From NCBI RefSeq assembly GCF_900103635.1, contig NZ_FMXK01000009.1, positions 62,001 through 126,000 of the forward strand: a stretch of DNA of 64,000 nucleotides, in the 5' to 3' direction. Shown in pieces: positions 1-7,984 of the stretch. The notes beneath the pieces are model-generated. The model saw only the letters and a list, made by a program, of their open reading frames with translations. It searched no databases and had not been told where the DNA came from. This stretch comes from Butyrivibrio sp. INlla18. GTDB lineage: Bacteria > Bacillota > Clostridia > Lachnospirales > Lachnospiraceae. The position numbers and the translations under genes were made by a program. The first letter of the stretch is position 1. Every line of letters starts with the position of its first letter.

Positions 1-944
1 CCTGTTGCCTTAGAAGCAAGAGCTGATGAGCGGCTAACTCTAGGGTTAACCTCGATTACGCAGTACTCAAAGCTTGTTGGGTGAAGAGCGAACTGTACGT
101 TACATCCACCTGTGATCTGAAGCTCATCAATGATGTTAAGAGCTGCGCTTCTGAGCATCTGGTATTCCTTGTCAGAAAGAGTCTGAGAAGGAGCAACTAC
201 TATTGAATCACCTGTATGAACACCTACAGGATCGATATTTTCCATGTTGCAGACTGTGATGCAGTTTCCTGCACTGTCTCGCATTACTTCGTACTCGATT
301 TCCTTCCAACCAGAGATACAACGCTCTACCAGTACCTCGTTGGCACGTGAAAGTCTAAGACCATTCTCAAGGATTTCTTCACATTCAGTCTGGTTATAAG
401 CGATACCACCACCTGATCCACCGAGTGTGAAAGCTGGTCTAAGTACTACAGGGTAGCCGATCTTGTTTGCAAAAGCTACACCGTCATCTACATTATGTAC
501 TACCAATGAAGCTGCGCAAGGCTCACCAATCTTTTCCATGGTGTCCTTGAATTCCTGTCTATCCTCAGCCTTTCTGATAGTCTCAGCTGTTGTTCCAAGG
601 AGTTTAACTCCGTGAGATTTAAGGAAGCCTGACTCATCAAGCTCCATACCAAGGTTAAGTCCAGCCTGTCCTCCAAGAGTTGGAAGGATTGAATCTGGCT
701 TTTCCTTTTCGATTATCTGCTCAAGAACTTTTACTGTAAGAGGCTCGATATAAACCTCATCAGCAATGTCCTTATCAGTCATGATAGTAGCTGGGTTTGA
801 GTTTACAAGTACTACTTCTATTCCTTCTTCTTTGAGGGAACGGCAGGCCTGTGTTCCAGCGTAGTCAAATTCTGCGGCCTGTCCAATTACTATAGGACCG
901 GAACCGATGACCAGTACCTTTTTTACATCCTTATTCTTTGGCAT
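1..944 (-). CDS. carB: Carbamoyl-phosphate synthase large subunit, N-terminal part (runs off left edge)
   Basis: The large subunit makes carbamoyl phosphate from bicarbonate, ammonia and two ATP, for pyrimidine and arginine synthesis in the cytoplasm. About 314 N-terminal residues are present, covering the first ATP-grasp half. Visible landmarks are GSGPIVIGQ near the start, a glycine-rich LGGSGGG loop, [13 protein letters not shown], and [15 protein letters not shown] just before the window edge. The ATG overlaps the carA stop by one base (TGATG), and AAGGAGGA lies in the end of carA, so the two subunits are translationally coupled. The C-terminal two thirds lie outside the window. Confidence 0.97.
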   Translation of the reverse strand, partial: MPKNKDVKKVLVIGSGPIVIGQAAEFDYAGTQACRSLKEEGIEVVLVNSNPATIMTDKDIADEVYIEPLTVKVLEQIIEKEKPDSILPTLGGQAGLNLGMELDESGFLKSHGVKLLGTTAETIRKAEDRQEFKDTMEKIGEPCAASLVVHNVDDGVAFANKIGYPVVLRPAFTLGGSGGGIAYNQTECEEILENGLRLSRANEVLVERCISGWKEIEYEVMRDSAGNCITVCNMENIDPVGVHTGDSIVVAPSQTLSDKEYQMLRSAALNIIDELQITGGCNVQFALHPTSFEYCVIEVNPRVSRSSALASKAT

Positions 945-2155
945 CAGTTCTTTCCTCCTTCTTTGATCATCTCTATAAATCTATCAAACAGATAGCTTGA
1001 ATCCTGTGGTCCAGGGCATGCTTCTGGATGGAACTGCACTGTGAAGATGTTCTTGCCTACATATGCAAGACCTTCGTTTGTTCCGTCGTTTACATTTATG
1101 AATGCTGGCTCAGCAACATTCTTATCAAGCTTATCCATGTCTACTACGTATCCGTGGTTCTGGGATGAGATATACACTCTGCCAGTAGCAAGGTCTTTTA
1201 CTGGATGATTACCACCTCTGTGGCCGTACTTCATCTTGAAGGTATCAGCACCAGTTGCAAGTGCCATGAGCTGATGTCCAAGGCAGATTGCAAAGATTGG
1301 CTTGTTTGAATCGTAGAGCTTCTTGATCTCAACTATGATATCCTTGCACTCCTTGGGATCTCCAGGGCCGTTTGAAAGCATGATTCCATCTGGATTATCC
1401 TTAAGGATCTCTTCTGCTGATGTATTTGAAGGATATACTGTTACGTCGCATCCTCTAGCAGCAAGGGAATCTGCAATGTTTTTCTTTGCACCGAAGTCTA
1501 AAAGAGCTACCTTAAAGCCTTTACCGTTAAGCTCCTTAACGATTGCTGGCTTTTTCTCTTTCTTGGAGCTGTCGCCCTTTCTTGATGCTTCGTAGTCTTC
1601 TTTATTAAAGACTGCGCTTCCTGAAAGAGGTCCATTCTCGCTAAGGTCTGCAACACCTTTTACAAGATACTTTTCTTTGCAGGAAACCTTTGAAACTACA
1701 TCTCCAGTTGTATAAGCTTCAAGCTTAGCCTTGATATCTTCGTATTTGATGTTCTCATTAGTTGTTATATATCCGTTCATTGTGCCCTTTTCTCTAAGGA
1801 TTCTTACAAGGGCTCTTGTATCTATTCCTTCAATTCCAGGAATCTCATACTTTTCAAGGAATTCCTGAATTGACATATCACATCTAAAGTTAGAAGGAAT
1901 ATGAGAAAGCTCGCGGACGATAACCGCGTCTACCCAGATTCTCTCTGACTCCATATCTTCTACGCACACACCGTAGTTACCGATAAGAGGATATGTCATG
2001 CAGACTGCCTGGCCTGCATAAGATGGGTCTGTAAATACCTCTGTATATCCAGCCATTGATGTGTTAAAAACGATCTCACTAACAACATCTTTGTCTGCAC
2101 CTATATGTTTTCCCTCAAAGACGGTTCCATCTTCTAAGATTAAGAAAGCTTTCAT
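944..2155 (-). CDS. carA: Carbamoyl-phosphate synthase small (glutaminase) subunit
   Basis: This subunit hydrolyses glutamine and passes ammonia to CarB. It has 403 residues, a normal length. The N-terminal half is the CarA-specific domain and the C-terminal half a class I glutamine amidotransferase. The triad is visible: Cys291 in [13 protein letters not shown], and His376 and Glu378 in [17 protein letters not shown] precedes the nucleophile elbow. GGAGG stands just before the ATG. It lies 26 bp after purL and overlaps carB, so purL, carA and carB look like one transcript. Confidence 0.98.
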   Translation of the reverse strand: MKAFLILEDGTVFEGKHIGADKDVVSEIVFNTSMAGYTEVFTDPSYAGQAVCMTYPLIGNYGVCVEDMESERIWVDAVIVRELSHIPSNFRCDMSIQEFLEKYEIPGIEGIDTRALVRILREKGTMNGYITTNENIKYEDIKAKLEAYTTGDVVSKVSCKEKYLVKGVADLSENGPLSGSAVFNKEDYEASRKGDSSKKEKKPAIVKELNGKGFKVALLDFGAKKNIADSLAARGCDVTVYPSNTSAEEILKDNPDGIMLSNGPGDPKECKDIIVEIKKLYDSNKPIFAICLGHQLMALATGADTFKMKYGHRGGNHPVKDLATGRVYISSQNHGYVVDMDKLDKNVAEPAFINVNDGTNEGLAYVGKNIFTVQFHPEACPGPQDSSYLFDRFIEMIKEGGKN

Positions 2156-2181
2156 TTATTTCCTCCGTATTATTTCTATGA

Positions 2182-5100
2182 TTAAGAGAAGTATCTTACT
2201 CCAGATTCAAAGATCTTGAGATCCTGTTCTCCGTAGATGTTAACTGCTACGCCGTTACCTCTTCTCTCTGAGTGAGCCATCTTACCAAGGCATCTTCCAT
2301 CAGGTGAAAGGATACCTTCAACAGCTCTGTATGATCCGTTGATGTTCCACTCATCATCCATTGTAATATTGCCATCAAGGTCGCAGTACTGTGTTGCAAT
2401 CTGTCCATTTGCAAAGAGCTTATCAAGAACATCCTCTGGAGCAACGAATCTTCCTTCACCATGTGAAGCAGGGTTTGTGTATACTCCGCCAAGCTCAGCC
2501 TCTGCAAGCCATGGAGAGTTATTTGATACCACCTTGATAGTTGCCATCTTGGAGATGTGTCTACCAATAGTATTGAATGTAAGTGTAGGTGAATCTGGTG
2601 TCTGGCCTGTGATCTTGCCATTAGGAACAAGTCCCAGCTTGATCATAGCTTGGAATCCGTTACAGATACCAAGTGCAAGGCCATCTCTATTCTGTAAGAG
2701 GTCTTCTACAGCTTCTTTTATCTCTGCATTCTGGAATGCAGTTGCAAAGAACTTAGCACTTCCATCAGGTTCGTCACCAGCTGAGAATCCACCTGGGAAC
2801 ATGATGATCTGTGCATTCTTAATTGCTTTCTTAAACTCTGCTACAGACTCTTCGATGTCTGCTGCATTTCTGTTTCTGAAGATTCTGATCTCAGCATTTG
2901 CTCCAGCTCTTTCAAAGGCCTGAGCACTGTCGTATTCGCAGTTTGTTCCTGGGAATACTGGGATGAATACTGTTGGCCTTGCAACCTTATTCTTGCATAC
3001 GTAAATGCTATCTGCTTTGAAAAGACCTGTATCTACCTTATCTTTTTCTGCATTAACTGTTGAAGGGAATACCTTCTCGAGCTTGTTCTTCCAACTATCA
3101 AGCGCCTCTTTTTCTGACATTGAAGCGCCTGCAAGTGTGAAGGTACCATCAGCTGTTACTGTACCAACCTCTCTAGCACCTGCTACCTTGAGGGCATCTG
3201 CTAGGCTGCCTGCTGGAACCTCAGCAATGATGTCTGCGATATCGTTCTTGAAGAACTCTTCTGCCTTAAGGCTGTCACTAAATGCAACTCCAAGGCCGTT
3301 ACCGAATGCCATCTTGCTTGCTGCTGCAGCAATTCCGTATGCATCCTCAGCGTATGCTGATACGATCTTGCCGTTTCTCATGAGCTCTGTGATCTGGCTA
3401 TAGAGCTCCATAGCCTTGTCATAATCAGGAAGATCATAGCTATCTCTTGGAAGCTTGAACTGTACAAGCTTGTTGCCTGCAGCCTTGAGTTCAGGTGTGA
3501 TCACATCTGAAAGCTTAGCAACATCTACAGCAAAAGATACAAGTGTAGGTGGTACGTTTATCTCATTGAAAGATCCTGACATAGAGTCTTTTCCACCGAT
3601 CGATGCAATTCCGAAGCGAAGCTGTGCTTCAAATGCTCCGAGAAGTGCTGTGAATGGCTGGCTCCAACGCTGTGGATCTTCTGTCATTCTCTTGAAGTAC
3701 TCCTGGAATGTGAAGTGGAGGTTCTTGTAATCACCACCGCTTGCAACGATTCTTGATACAGACTCTGTTACAGCATAAGCTGCTCCGTGATATGGGCTCC
3801 AGCTTGAAAGATATGGATCAAAGCCATAGCTCATCATAGTAACTGTATCTGTCTTTCCAGAAAGAACTGGCAATTTAGCGATCATTGTCTGTGTCTCAGA
3901 GAGCTGATACTTTCCACCGTAAGGCATGAGAACTGAGCCTGCTCCGATTGAGGAGTCAAACATCTCAACAAGACCTTTCTGTGAGCATACGTTCAGGTCT
4001 GAAAGTGTCTCTTTGAAGGCTGCCTTTACGTCTCCCTTTGAAAGTGCCTCTTTTACCTTGCTAGAAGCAACCTGCTCAAGGTAGTTGTCTGACTTAGAAG
4101 GAATCTCAACCTTTACTGAAGTCTCCTGATGAGCTCCGTTTGTATCAAGGAAAGCTCTCTTGATATTAACGATCTTCTTGCCTCTCCAGTTGAGAACAAG
4201 GCGAGGCTCCTCAGTAACTACTGCAACTTCTACAGCCTCGAGGTTCTCCTCAGCTGCGTATGAAAGGAACTGCTTAACATCCTTAGGCGCAACAACAACT
4301 GCCATTCTCTCCTGTGATTCTGAGATTGCAAGCTCTGTTCCATCAAGTCCTGCGTACTTCTTTGGTACAAGGTCAAGGTTGATATCAAGACCTGGTGCAA
4401 GCTCACCGATTGCTACTGAAACTCCGCCTGCTCCGAAGTCATTACATTTCTTGATAAGTTCACTAACTTCAGGTCTTCTAAAAAGTCTTTGAAGCTTTCT
4501 CTCTGTAGGAGCGTTACCCTTCTGAACCTCTGCACCGCAGCTTGTAAGTGATTTTGAATCATGAGCCTTTGATGAACCTGTTGCTCCGCCGCAGCCATCT
4601 CTACCTGTTCTTCCGCCCAGGAGGATAATGATATCTCCTGGATCAGCGCTTTCTCTGATAACGTGCTCCTGTGGAGCTGCGCCCATTACTGCACCGATCT
4701 CCATTCTCTTAGCTACATAACCTGGGTGATATACCTCTTTTACATAACCAGTTGCAAGACCGATCTGGTTACCATATGAAGAATATCCAGAAGCAGCGCC
4801 TCTAACGAGCTTCTTCTGTGAAAGCTTGCCCTTCATTGTCTCTGCTACAGGAACTGTAGGATCAGCTGCACCAGTTACGCGCATAGCCTGATATACATAA
4901 CCTCTTCCTGAAAGTGGATCTCTGATTGCTCCACCAAGGCAAGTAGCAGCGCCGCCAAATGGCTCGATCTCTGTTGGGTGGTTGTGTGTCTCGTTCTTGA
5001 AGAATACAAGCCAGTTCTCAGTCTTAACACCATTGCCGTAATCTACATCTACAGGAACTACAACTGTGCAGGCATTGTTCTCTTCAGACTCTTCCATATC

Positions 5101-5988
5101 TGTAAGCTTGCCATCTTTTTTGAGCTTCTTCATACCCATAAGGGCAATATCCATAAGAGAAATGAACTTCTCTTTCTTTTTATCCTCTGACTGATAAAGA
5201 GCATCTCTAGCTGAGAGGTACTCGTTGTATGCATTCTCAATAGGAGCTTTGTAATCGCCTTCGCCGAACTCTACATTCTTGAGCTCTGTTCCGAAGGTTG
5301 TATGACGGCAGTGATCTGACCAGTATGTATCAAGAACTCTGATTTCTGTCATAGAAGGATCTCTCTTCTCATCTCCTGAGAAGTACTCTTGGATCCACTT
5401 GAAGTCATTGAATGTCATAGCAAGTCCGAGTGACTCATAGAGGCTCTTAAGCTCTGCTTCTGACATGTTAATGAAACCATCAAAGATCTTTACATCTTCT
5501 GGATCATCATAGTTTGTTACAAGTGTTTCTGGCTTGTTCTCAGCAGCGATCCTAGAATCAACTGGGTTCATTGTATAGTCTTTGATCTTGGAAAGGTCTT
5601 CTTCTGAGACATCTCCCATGATCATATATGTAACAGCAGTTTTGATAACTGGCTCCTCGTCACCTTTAATAAAGCGAACACACTGCTCAGCAGAATCAGC
5701 TCTCTGATCGAACTGTCCTGGAAGAGCTTCTATGCTAAAAACATGTGCACCCTGAGGGATCTCGATGTTTTCTCTATAGAGAATATCTACAGGAGGCTCT
5801 GAAAAAACTGTAGTGCATGCTTTTTCAAAAACGTCTTCTGAAACATTTTCTACATCATAGCGAATGAATATTCTGACGTCACTTACACTTTTTACGCCAA
5901 GGTAGCCTGAGATCTCAGACTTAAGTTCCTTTGCCTTGCCAGCAAAAGGGGCTTTCTTTTCAACATAGATTCGTTTTACACTGCTCAT
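2182..5988 (-). CDS. purL: Phosphoribosylformylglycinamidine synthase, single-chain form
   Basis: It converts FGAR and glutamine to FGAM using ATP, the fourth step of purine synthesis. At 1268 residues this is the long single-chain form, with N-terminal domain, two AIRS-like synthetase halves and a C-terminal glutaminase, rather than the split PurS/PurQ/PurL set typical of Bacillus. ETHNHPTEIEPFGGAAT marks the synthetase active site. The glutaminase begins near residue 1000 (FPGTNCEYD), with nucleophile Cys1109 in LGICNGFQA. GAGGAG precedes the ATG. It is the first gene of the purL-carA-carB run, after the terminator of the tetR gene. Confidence 0.98.
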   Translation of the reverse strand: MSSVKRIYVEKKAPFAGKAKELKSEISGYLGVKSVSDVRIFIRYDVENVSEDVFEKACTTVFSEPPVDILYRENIEIPQGAHVFSIEALPGQFDQRADSAEQCVRFIKGDEEPVIKTAVTYMIMGDVSEEDLSKIKDYTMNPVDSRIAAENKPETLVTNYDDPEDVKIFDGFINMSEAELKSLYESLGLAMTFNDFKWIQEYFSGDEKRDPSMTEIRVLDTYWSDHCRHTTFGTELKNVEFGEGDYKAPIENAYNEYLSARDALYQSEDKKKEKFISLMDIALMGMKKLKKDGKLTDMEESEENNACTVVVPVDVDYGNGVKTENWLVFFKNETHNHPTEIEPFGGAATCLGGAIRDPLSGRGYVYQAMRVTGAADPTVPVAETMKGKLSQKKLVRGAASGYSSYGNQIGLATGYVKEVYHPGYVAKRMEIGAVMGAAPQEHVIRESADPGDIIILLGGRTGRDGCGGATGSSKAHDSKSLTSCGAEVQKGNAPTERKLQRLFRRPEVSELIKKCNDFGAGGVSVAIGELAPGLDINLDLVPKKYAGLDGTELAISESQERMAVVVAPKDVKQFLSYAAEENLEAVEVAVVTEEPRLVLNWRGKKIVNIKRAFLDTNGAHQETSVKVEIPSKSDNYLEQVASSKVKEALSKGDVKAAFKETLSDLNVCSQKGLVEMFDSSIGAGSVLMPYGGKYQLSETQTMIAKLPVLSGKTDTVTMMSYGFDPYLSSWSPYHGAAYAVTESVSRIVASGGDYKNLHFTFQEYFKRMTEDPQRWSQPFTALLGAFEAQLRFGIASIGGKDSMSGSFNEINVPPTLVSFAVDVAKLSDVITPELKAAGNKLVQFKLPRDSYDLPDYDKAMELYSQITELMRNGKIVSAYAEDAYGIAAAASKMAFGNGLGVAFSDSLKAEEFFKNDIADIIAEVPAGSLADALKVAGAREVGTVTADGTFTLAGASMSEKEALDSWKNKLEKVFPSTVNAEKDKVDTGLFKADSIYVCKNKVARPTVFIPVFPGTNCEYDSAQAFERAGANAEIRIFRNRNAADIEESVAEFKKAIKNAQIIMFPGGFSAGDEPDGSAKFFATAFQNAEIKEAVEDLLQNRDGLALGICNGFQAMIKLGLVPNGKITGQTPDSPTLTFNTIGRHISKMATIKVVSNNSPWLAEAELGGVYTNPASHGEGRFVAPEDVLDKLFANGQIATQYCDLDGNITMDDEWNINGSYRAVEGILSPDGRCLGKMAHSERRGNGVAVNIYGEQDLKIFESGVRYFS

Positions 5989-6028
5989 AATAACTCCTCA
6001 TTTCTGATAATTTGTGATTTGTATTTAA

Positions 6029-6062
6029 AATAAAGAGTGCTCTTATACAAGCACTCTTTATT
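6029..6062 (-). terminator. Intrinsic terminator after the TetR gene
   Basis: A 13-bp perfect stem (AATAAAGAGTGCT / AGCACTCTTTATT) with an 8-nt loop is followed on the minus strand by TTTTAAAT. It lies between the tetR-like stop and purL and separates the two transcription units. The A/T-rich ends would also allow plus-strand use. Confidence 0.85.
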
Positions 6063-6066
6063 AATA

Positions 6067-6663
6067 CTAACTATTTGATTCTTCGGGCACTAATCCCTCT
6101 AATACGAACATTAATTCTCTATCAATGGCCTCTTCTGTAATACCAATAGTATTAGAAGTAATCTTGAGACCTTCCACAACATACATAAGATTACGAGCAC
6201 ATCCAACAGGATTCTCGCAATAGAATTCACCACTGTCAATTCCATTTTCAATAAGCTTTTCAACTATTCTAACAGCTGTATCAAATTTTTCTTTAAGGGG
6301 ATTTTCTTTTGCCGATACTTTATTAACGGAAAAATATTCATATGTAGCGACAGTGAGATTATTCTTTTTTCTGAGAATTTCTTTTTTCTGCTCTTTCAGG
6401 AAAAGAGCTAACATATCGCCAGCGGAAGCATTACCGGAAAGAGCTGCTCCAACTGCCTCTTCGTCGTCCTCGTGGACATCCGCGGATAGAACTTCTAGGA
6501 ATATTTCGGATGTACTGGAAAAATAAAGATAAAGACCCCCGCGACTGATGTCACAGGCATCTACAATGTCCTTCATGGTAACATCCTTGAAGCCTTTTTC
6601 AGAAAAAACTTCCCTGGCTTTGTCAAGGATATACTGTTTCTTTTTCTCTGACTTCTCTCCCAT
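6067..6663 (-). CDS. TetR/AcrR-family transcriptional regulator
   Basis: This is a 198-residue TetR-type repressor. The N-terminal 50 residues form the usual helix-turn-helix region: ILDKAREVFSEKGF, then VTMKDIVDACDISRGGLYLYF. The C-terminal helical ligand domain is not recognisable. I chose the ATG at 6663 (MGEKSEKK), preceded by GGGGAAGAG, over a TTG seven codons upstream that has no better site. It is followed by a strong terminator. Its target cannot be read from the context; it may autoregulate, since a perfect 8-bp inverted repeat lies just upstream. Confidence 0.9.
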   Translation of the reverse strand: MGEKSEKKKQYILDKAREVFSEKGFKDVTMKDIVDACDISRGGLYLYFSSTSEIFLEVLSADVHEDDEEAVGAALSGNASAGDMLALFLKEQKKEILRKKNNLTVATYEYFSVNKVSAKENPLKEKFDTAVRIVEKLIENGIDSGEFYCENPVGCARNLMYVVEGLKITSNTIGITEEAIDRELMFVLEGLVPEESNS

Positions 6664-6698
6664 TAATTCTCTTCCCCAAACCAACAGTAATCAAGGAA

Positions 6699-6725
6699 GT
6701 TCTGCCTCATGTTCCTTGGCAGAAC
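6699..6725. promoter_or_regulatory. Inverted repeat upstream of the TetR gene
   Basis: GTTCTGCC and GGCAGAAC form a perfect 8-bp inverted repeat with an 11-nt gap, 36 bp before the tetR start and 29 bp after the preceding stop. No T-run follows on the minus strand. It is either an operator for the TetR protein or a weak terminator of the upstream gene. Confidence 0.45.
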
Positions 6726-6754
6726 ACGTTCAAATCAGACCAGGTAACCCCTCG

Positions 6755-7222
6755 TCAGACTTTCACAGCCCACATTTTCAAAAGTTCATCCATTTTGTTA
6801 ACTACCATGTATAATACTCCATTATATACACCCTCTGCCCAAACTGTTCCTTTGGTCATTCCTGAGAGGATATACTTGGAAAGAATACCAGCAAGGTCAT
6901 CCATATCTTTGATCTCTGCGTTCTGGATGAAAAGAATCTCATCCTTTGCGTTAGCAAGACGGTTCCTTGTGTATACATAGACATAATTACGATCTAGCAG
7001 ATTAGTACTCTGCGCTGCCTTTACAAAGGCAAGAAGATTGGAATCATAAATAGGAAAAGGCATAGATTTAAGGTCACTATTGGAATAGCTCTGAGCAACT
7101 TCATGCTTGGCATTTTCCTTGAGCCAATGAAGATGTGGCATCAATTTATCAACTTCTGGACGATACCTGGAAACAATATCTTCTATACTGTTCTCATTGA
7201 AAGTACGATCGTTCTCCATCAT
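6755..7222 (-). CDS. Hypothetical protein, resembles DUF6508
   Basis: A soluble 155-residue protein of unknown function. The C-terminal part (MDDLAGILSKYILSGMTKG, then VWAEGVYNGVLY and NKMDELLKMW) resembles the DUF6508 pattern of a helical repeat ending in a charged and aromatic segment. This is recall, not a search. No signal peptide or membrane segment is visible. Start: AAAGGAGAG stands 8 bases before tandem ATG codons at 7222/7219, so the upstream GTG extension is rejected. It precedes the tetR gene by 91 bp on the same strand. Confidence 0.6.
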   Translation of the reverse strand: MMENDRTFNENSIEDIVSRYRPEVDKLMPHLHWLKENAKHEVAQSYSNSDLKSMPFPIYDSNLLAFVKAAQSTNLLDRNYVYVYTRNRLANAKDEILFIQNAEIKDMDDLAGILSKYILSGMTKGTVWAEGVYNGVLYMVVNKMDELLKMWAVKV

Positions 7223-7362
7223 AAAAGACACTCTCCTTTCCCAATTCCTCACCAATTATAACAAGGCTGTCATAAAAAGTACAGACTAATTTTGTGATAA
7301 CAAAATTTTCCTATTGAGGGTAAAAATGTACAAAATTTACTAGGGGGGATTCGAGTTTTTGC

Positions 7363-7475
7363 TTGGCTTGCTACTACTCTATCAGAAGAAAAGTTCTAGT
7401 AGGCCCTGCGCAGGCGCACTGCTTCGCAGCTTCGGGGTTGACCAGTCTTTTCCTTCTGATAAAGAGTAGTTAAGC
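7363..7475. repeat. Palindromic element with GC-rich core, copy A
   Basis: Two arms of about 28 bp (from GGCTTGCTACTACTC, and back to GAGTAGTTAAGCC) form an imperfect hairpin around a GC-rich core. The core contains CCCTGCGCAGGCGCA, GCTTCGCAGC and TTCGGGGTT. The same core recurs inverted at 7887-7929 and again at 23600-23637, although the AT-rich arms differ. Confidence 0.75.
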
Positions 7476-7523
7476 CGAGCAAGGGATAAGTGAGCGTCTA
7501 TGCCGCTACAGAATTGGGTACCG

Positions 7524-7819
7524 TTACCTGCATCGCGGCTCATGGTGTCTATGCAGGTAATGTTTTTCTCCGCAAGTCTTCCTCAGCCCTCTATTCTTTA
7601 CCTGCATCTACGCTTTGAGTTAACTTGCAGGTATCTTTTCTCTCCGCATATCTTTCTCAGCCCTGCATTTCTTACCTGCATTTACTCTTTGAATTAACTT
7701 GCAGGTAACTTTTCTCTCCGCAAATCTTTCTCAGCCCTCTATTTCTTACCTGCATTTACGTCCTGAGTTAGCTTGCAGGTAACTTTTCTCCCAGCAAGCT
7801 CTTCTCGTCCCTCTAAATC
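7524..7819. repeat. Four tandem 74-bp repeats, each with an internal palindrome
   Basis: Units begin at 7524, 7598, 7672 and 7746, exactly 74 bp apart. Each starts TTACCTGCA and carries TGCAGGTAA (TGCAGGTAT in unit 2) 28 bp later, giving 9-bp arms around a 19-nt loop. A shared pyrimidine-rich tail follows (CTTTTCTCTCCGCA, then CTCAGCCCTCTATTTC). The first unit has a divergent loop and the last a divergent tail. Repeats abut without unique spacers, so this is not a CRISPR array. Confidence 0.85.
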
Positions 7820-7854
7820 GTGGCGGCGTAGACGCTCACTAATGCCTTGCCACG

Positions 7855-7963
7855 CTTAGCTACTTTATATAATAAAGAAAAGACTAGTCACACCCCGAAG
7901 CTGCGAAGCAGTGCGCCTGCGCAGGGTTGACCAGTCTTTTCTTTATTATAAAGTAGTATTAAG
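7855..7963. repeat. Palindromic element with GC-rich core, copy B (inverted)
   Basis: Arms of about 28 bp (CTTAGCTACTTTATATAATA and its counterpart TATAAAGTAGTATTAAG) flank the same core as copy A, in the opposite orientation: ACCCCGAAGC, TGCGAAGCA, GTGCGCCTGCGCAGGGTT. It ends 22 bp before the stop of the GH1-ManA gene and could serve as its terminator. Confidence 0.75.
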
Positions 7964-7984
7964 CGGGGCAAAATGCCCTCGTTC

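Larger units (their letters stand above)
7359..7970. repeat. Composite nested inverted-repeat element, gene-free
   Basis: This interval explains most of the 760-bp gap between genes. Its two ends are the same hairpin-forming module in opposite orientation (7363-7475 and 7855-7963). Inside these, 7466-7505 and 7823-7864 are a further imperfect inverted repeat of about 42 bp. Its innermost part, GTGAGCGTCTATGCCGC at left, matches the complement of the right arm with one mismatch. Four 74-bp direct repeats fill the centre. No ORF with a ribosome binding site is visible. The symmetry suggests a small non-autonomous mobile or structural element rather than simple decay. Confidence 0.8.

Noticed and set aside
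2339..2923. 194-codon open frame opposite purL
   Set aside because: A shadow of the glutaminase domain of purL; there is no independent evidence for translation.
7524..7819. CRISPR array
   Set aside because: The 74-bp units abut one another; the whole unit is repeated and there are no unique spacers of constant length, nor any cas gene in the window.
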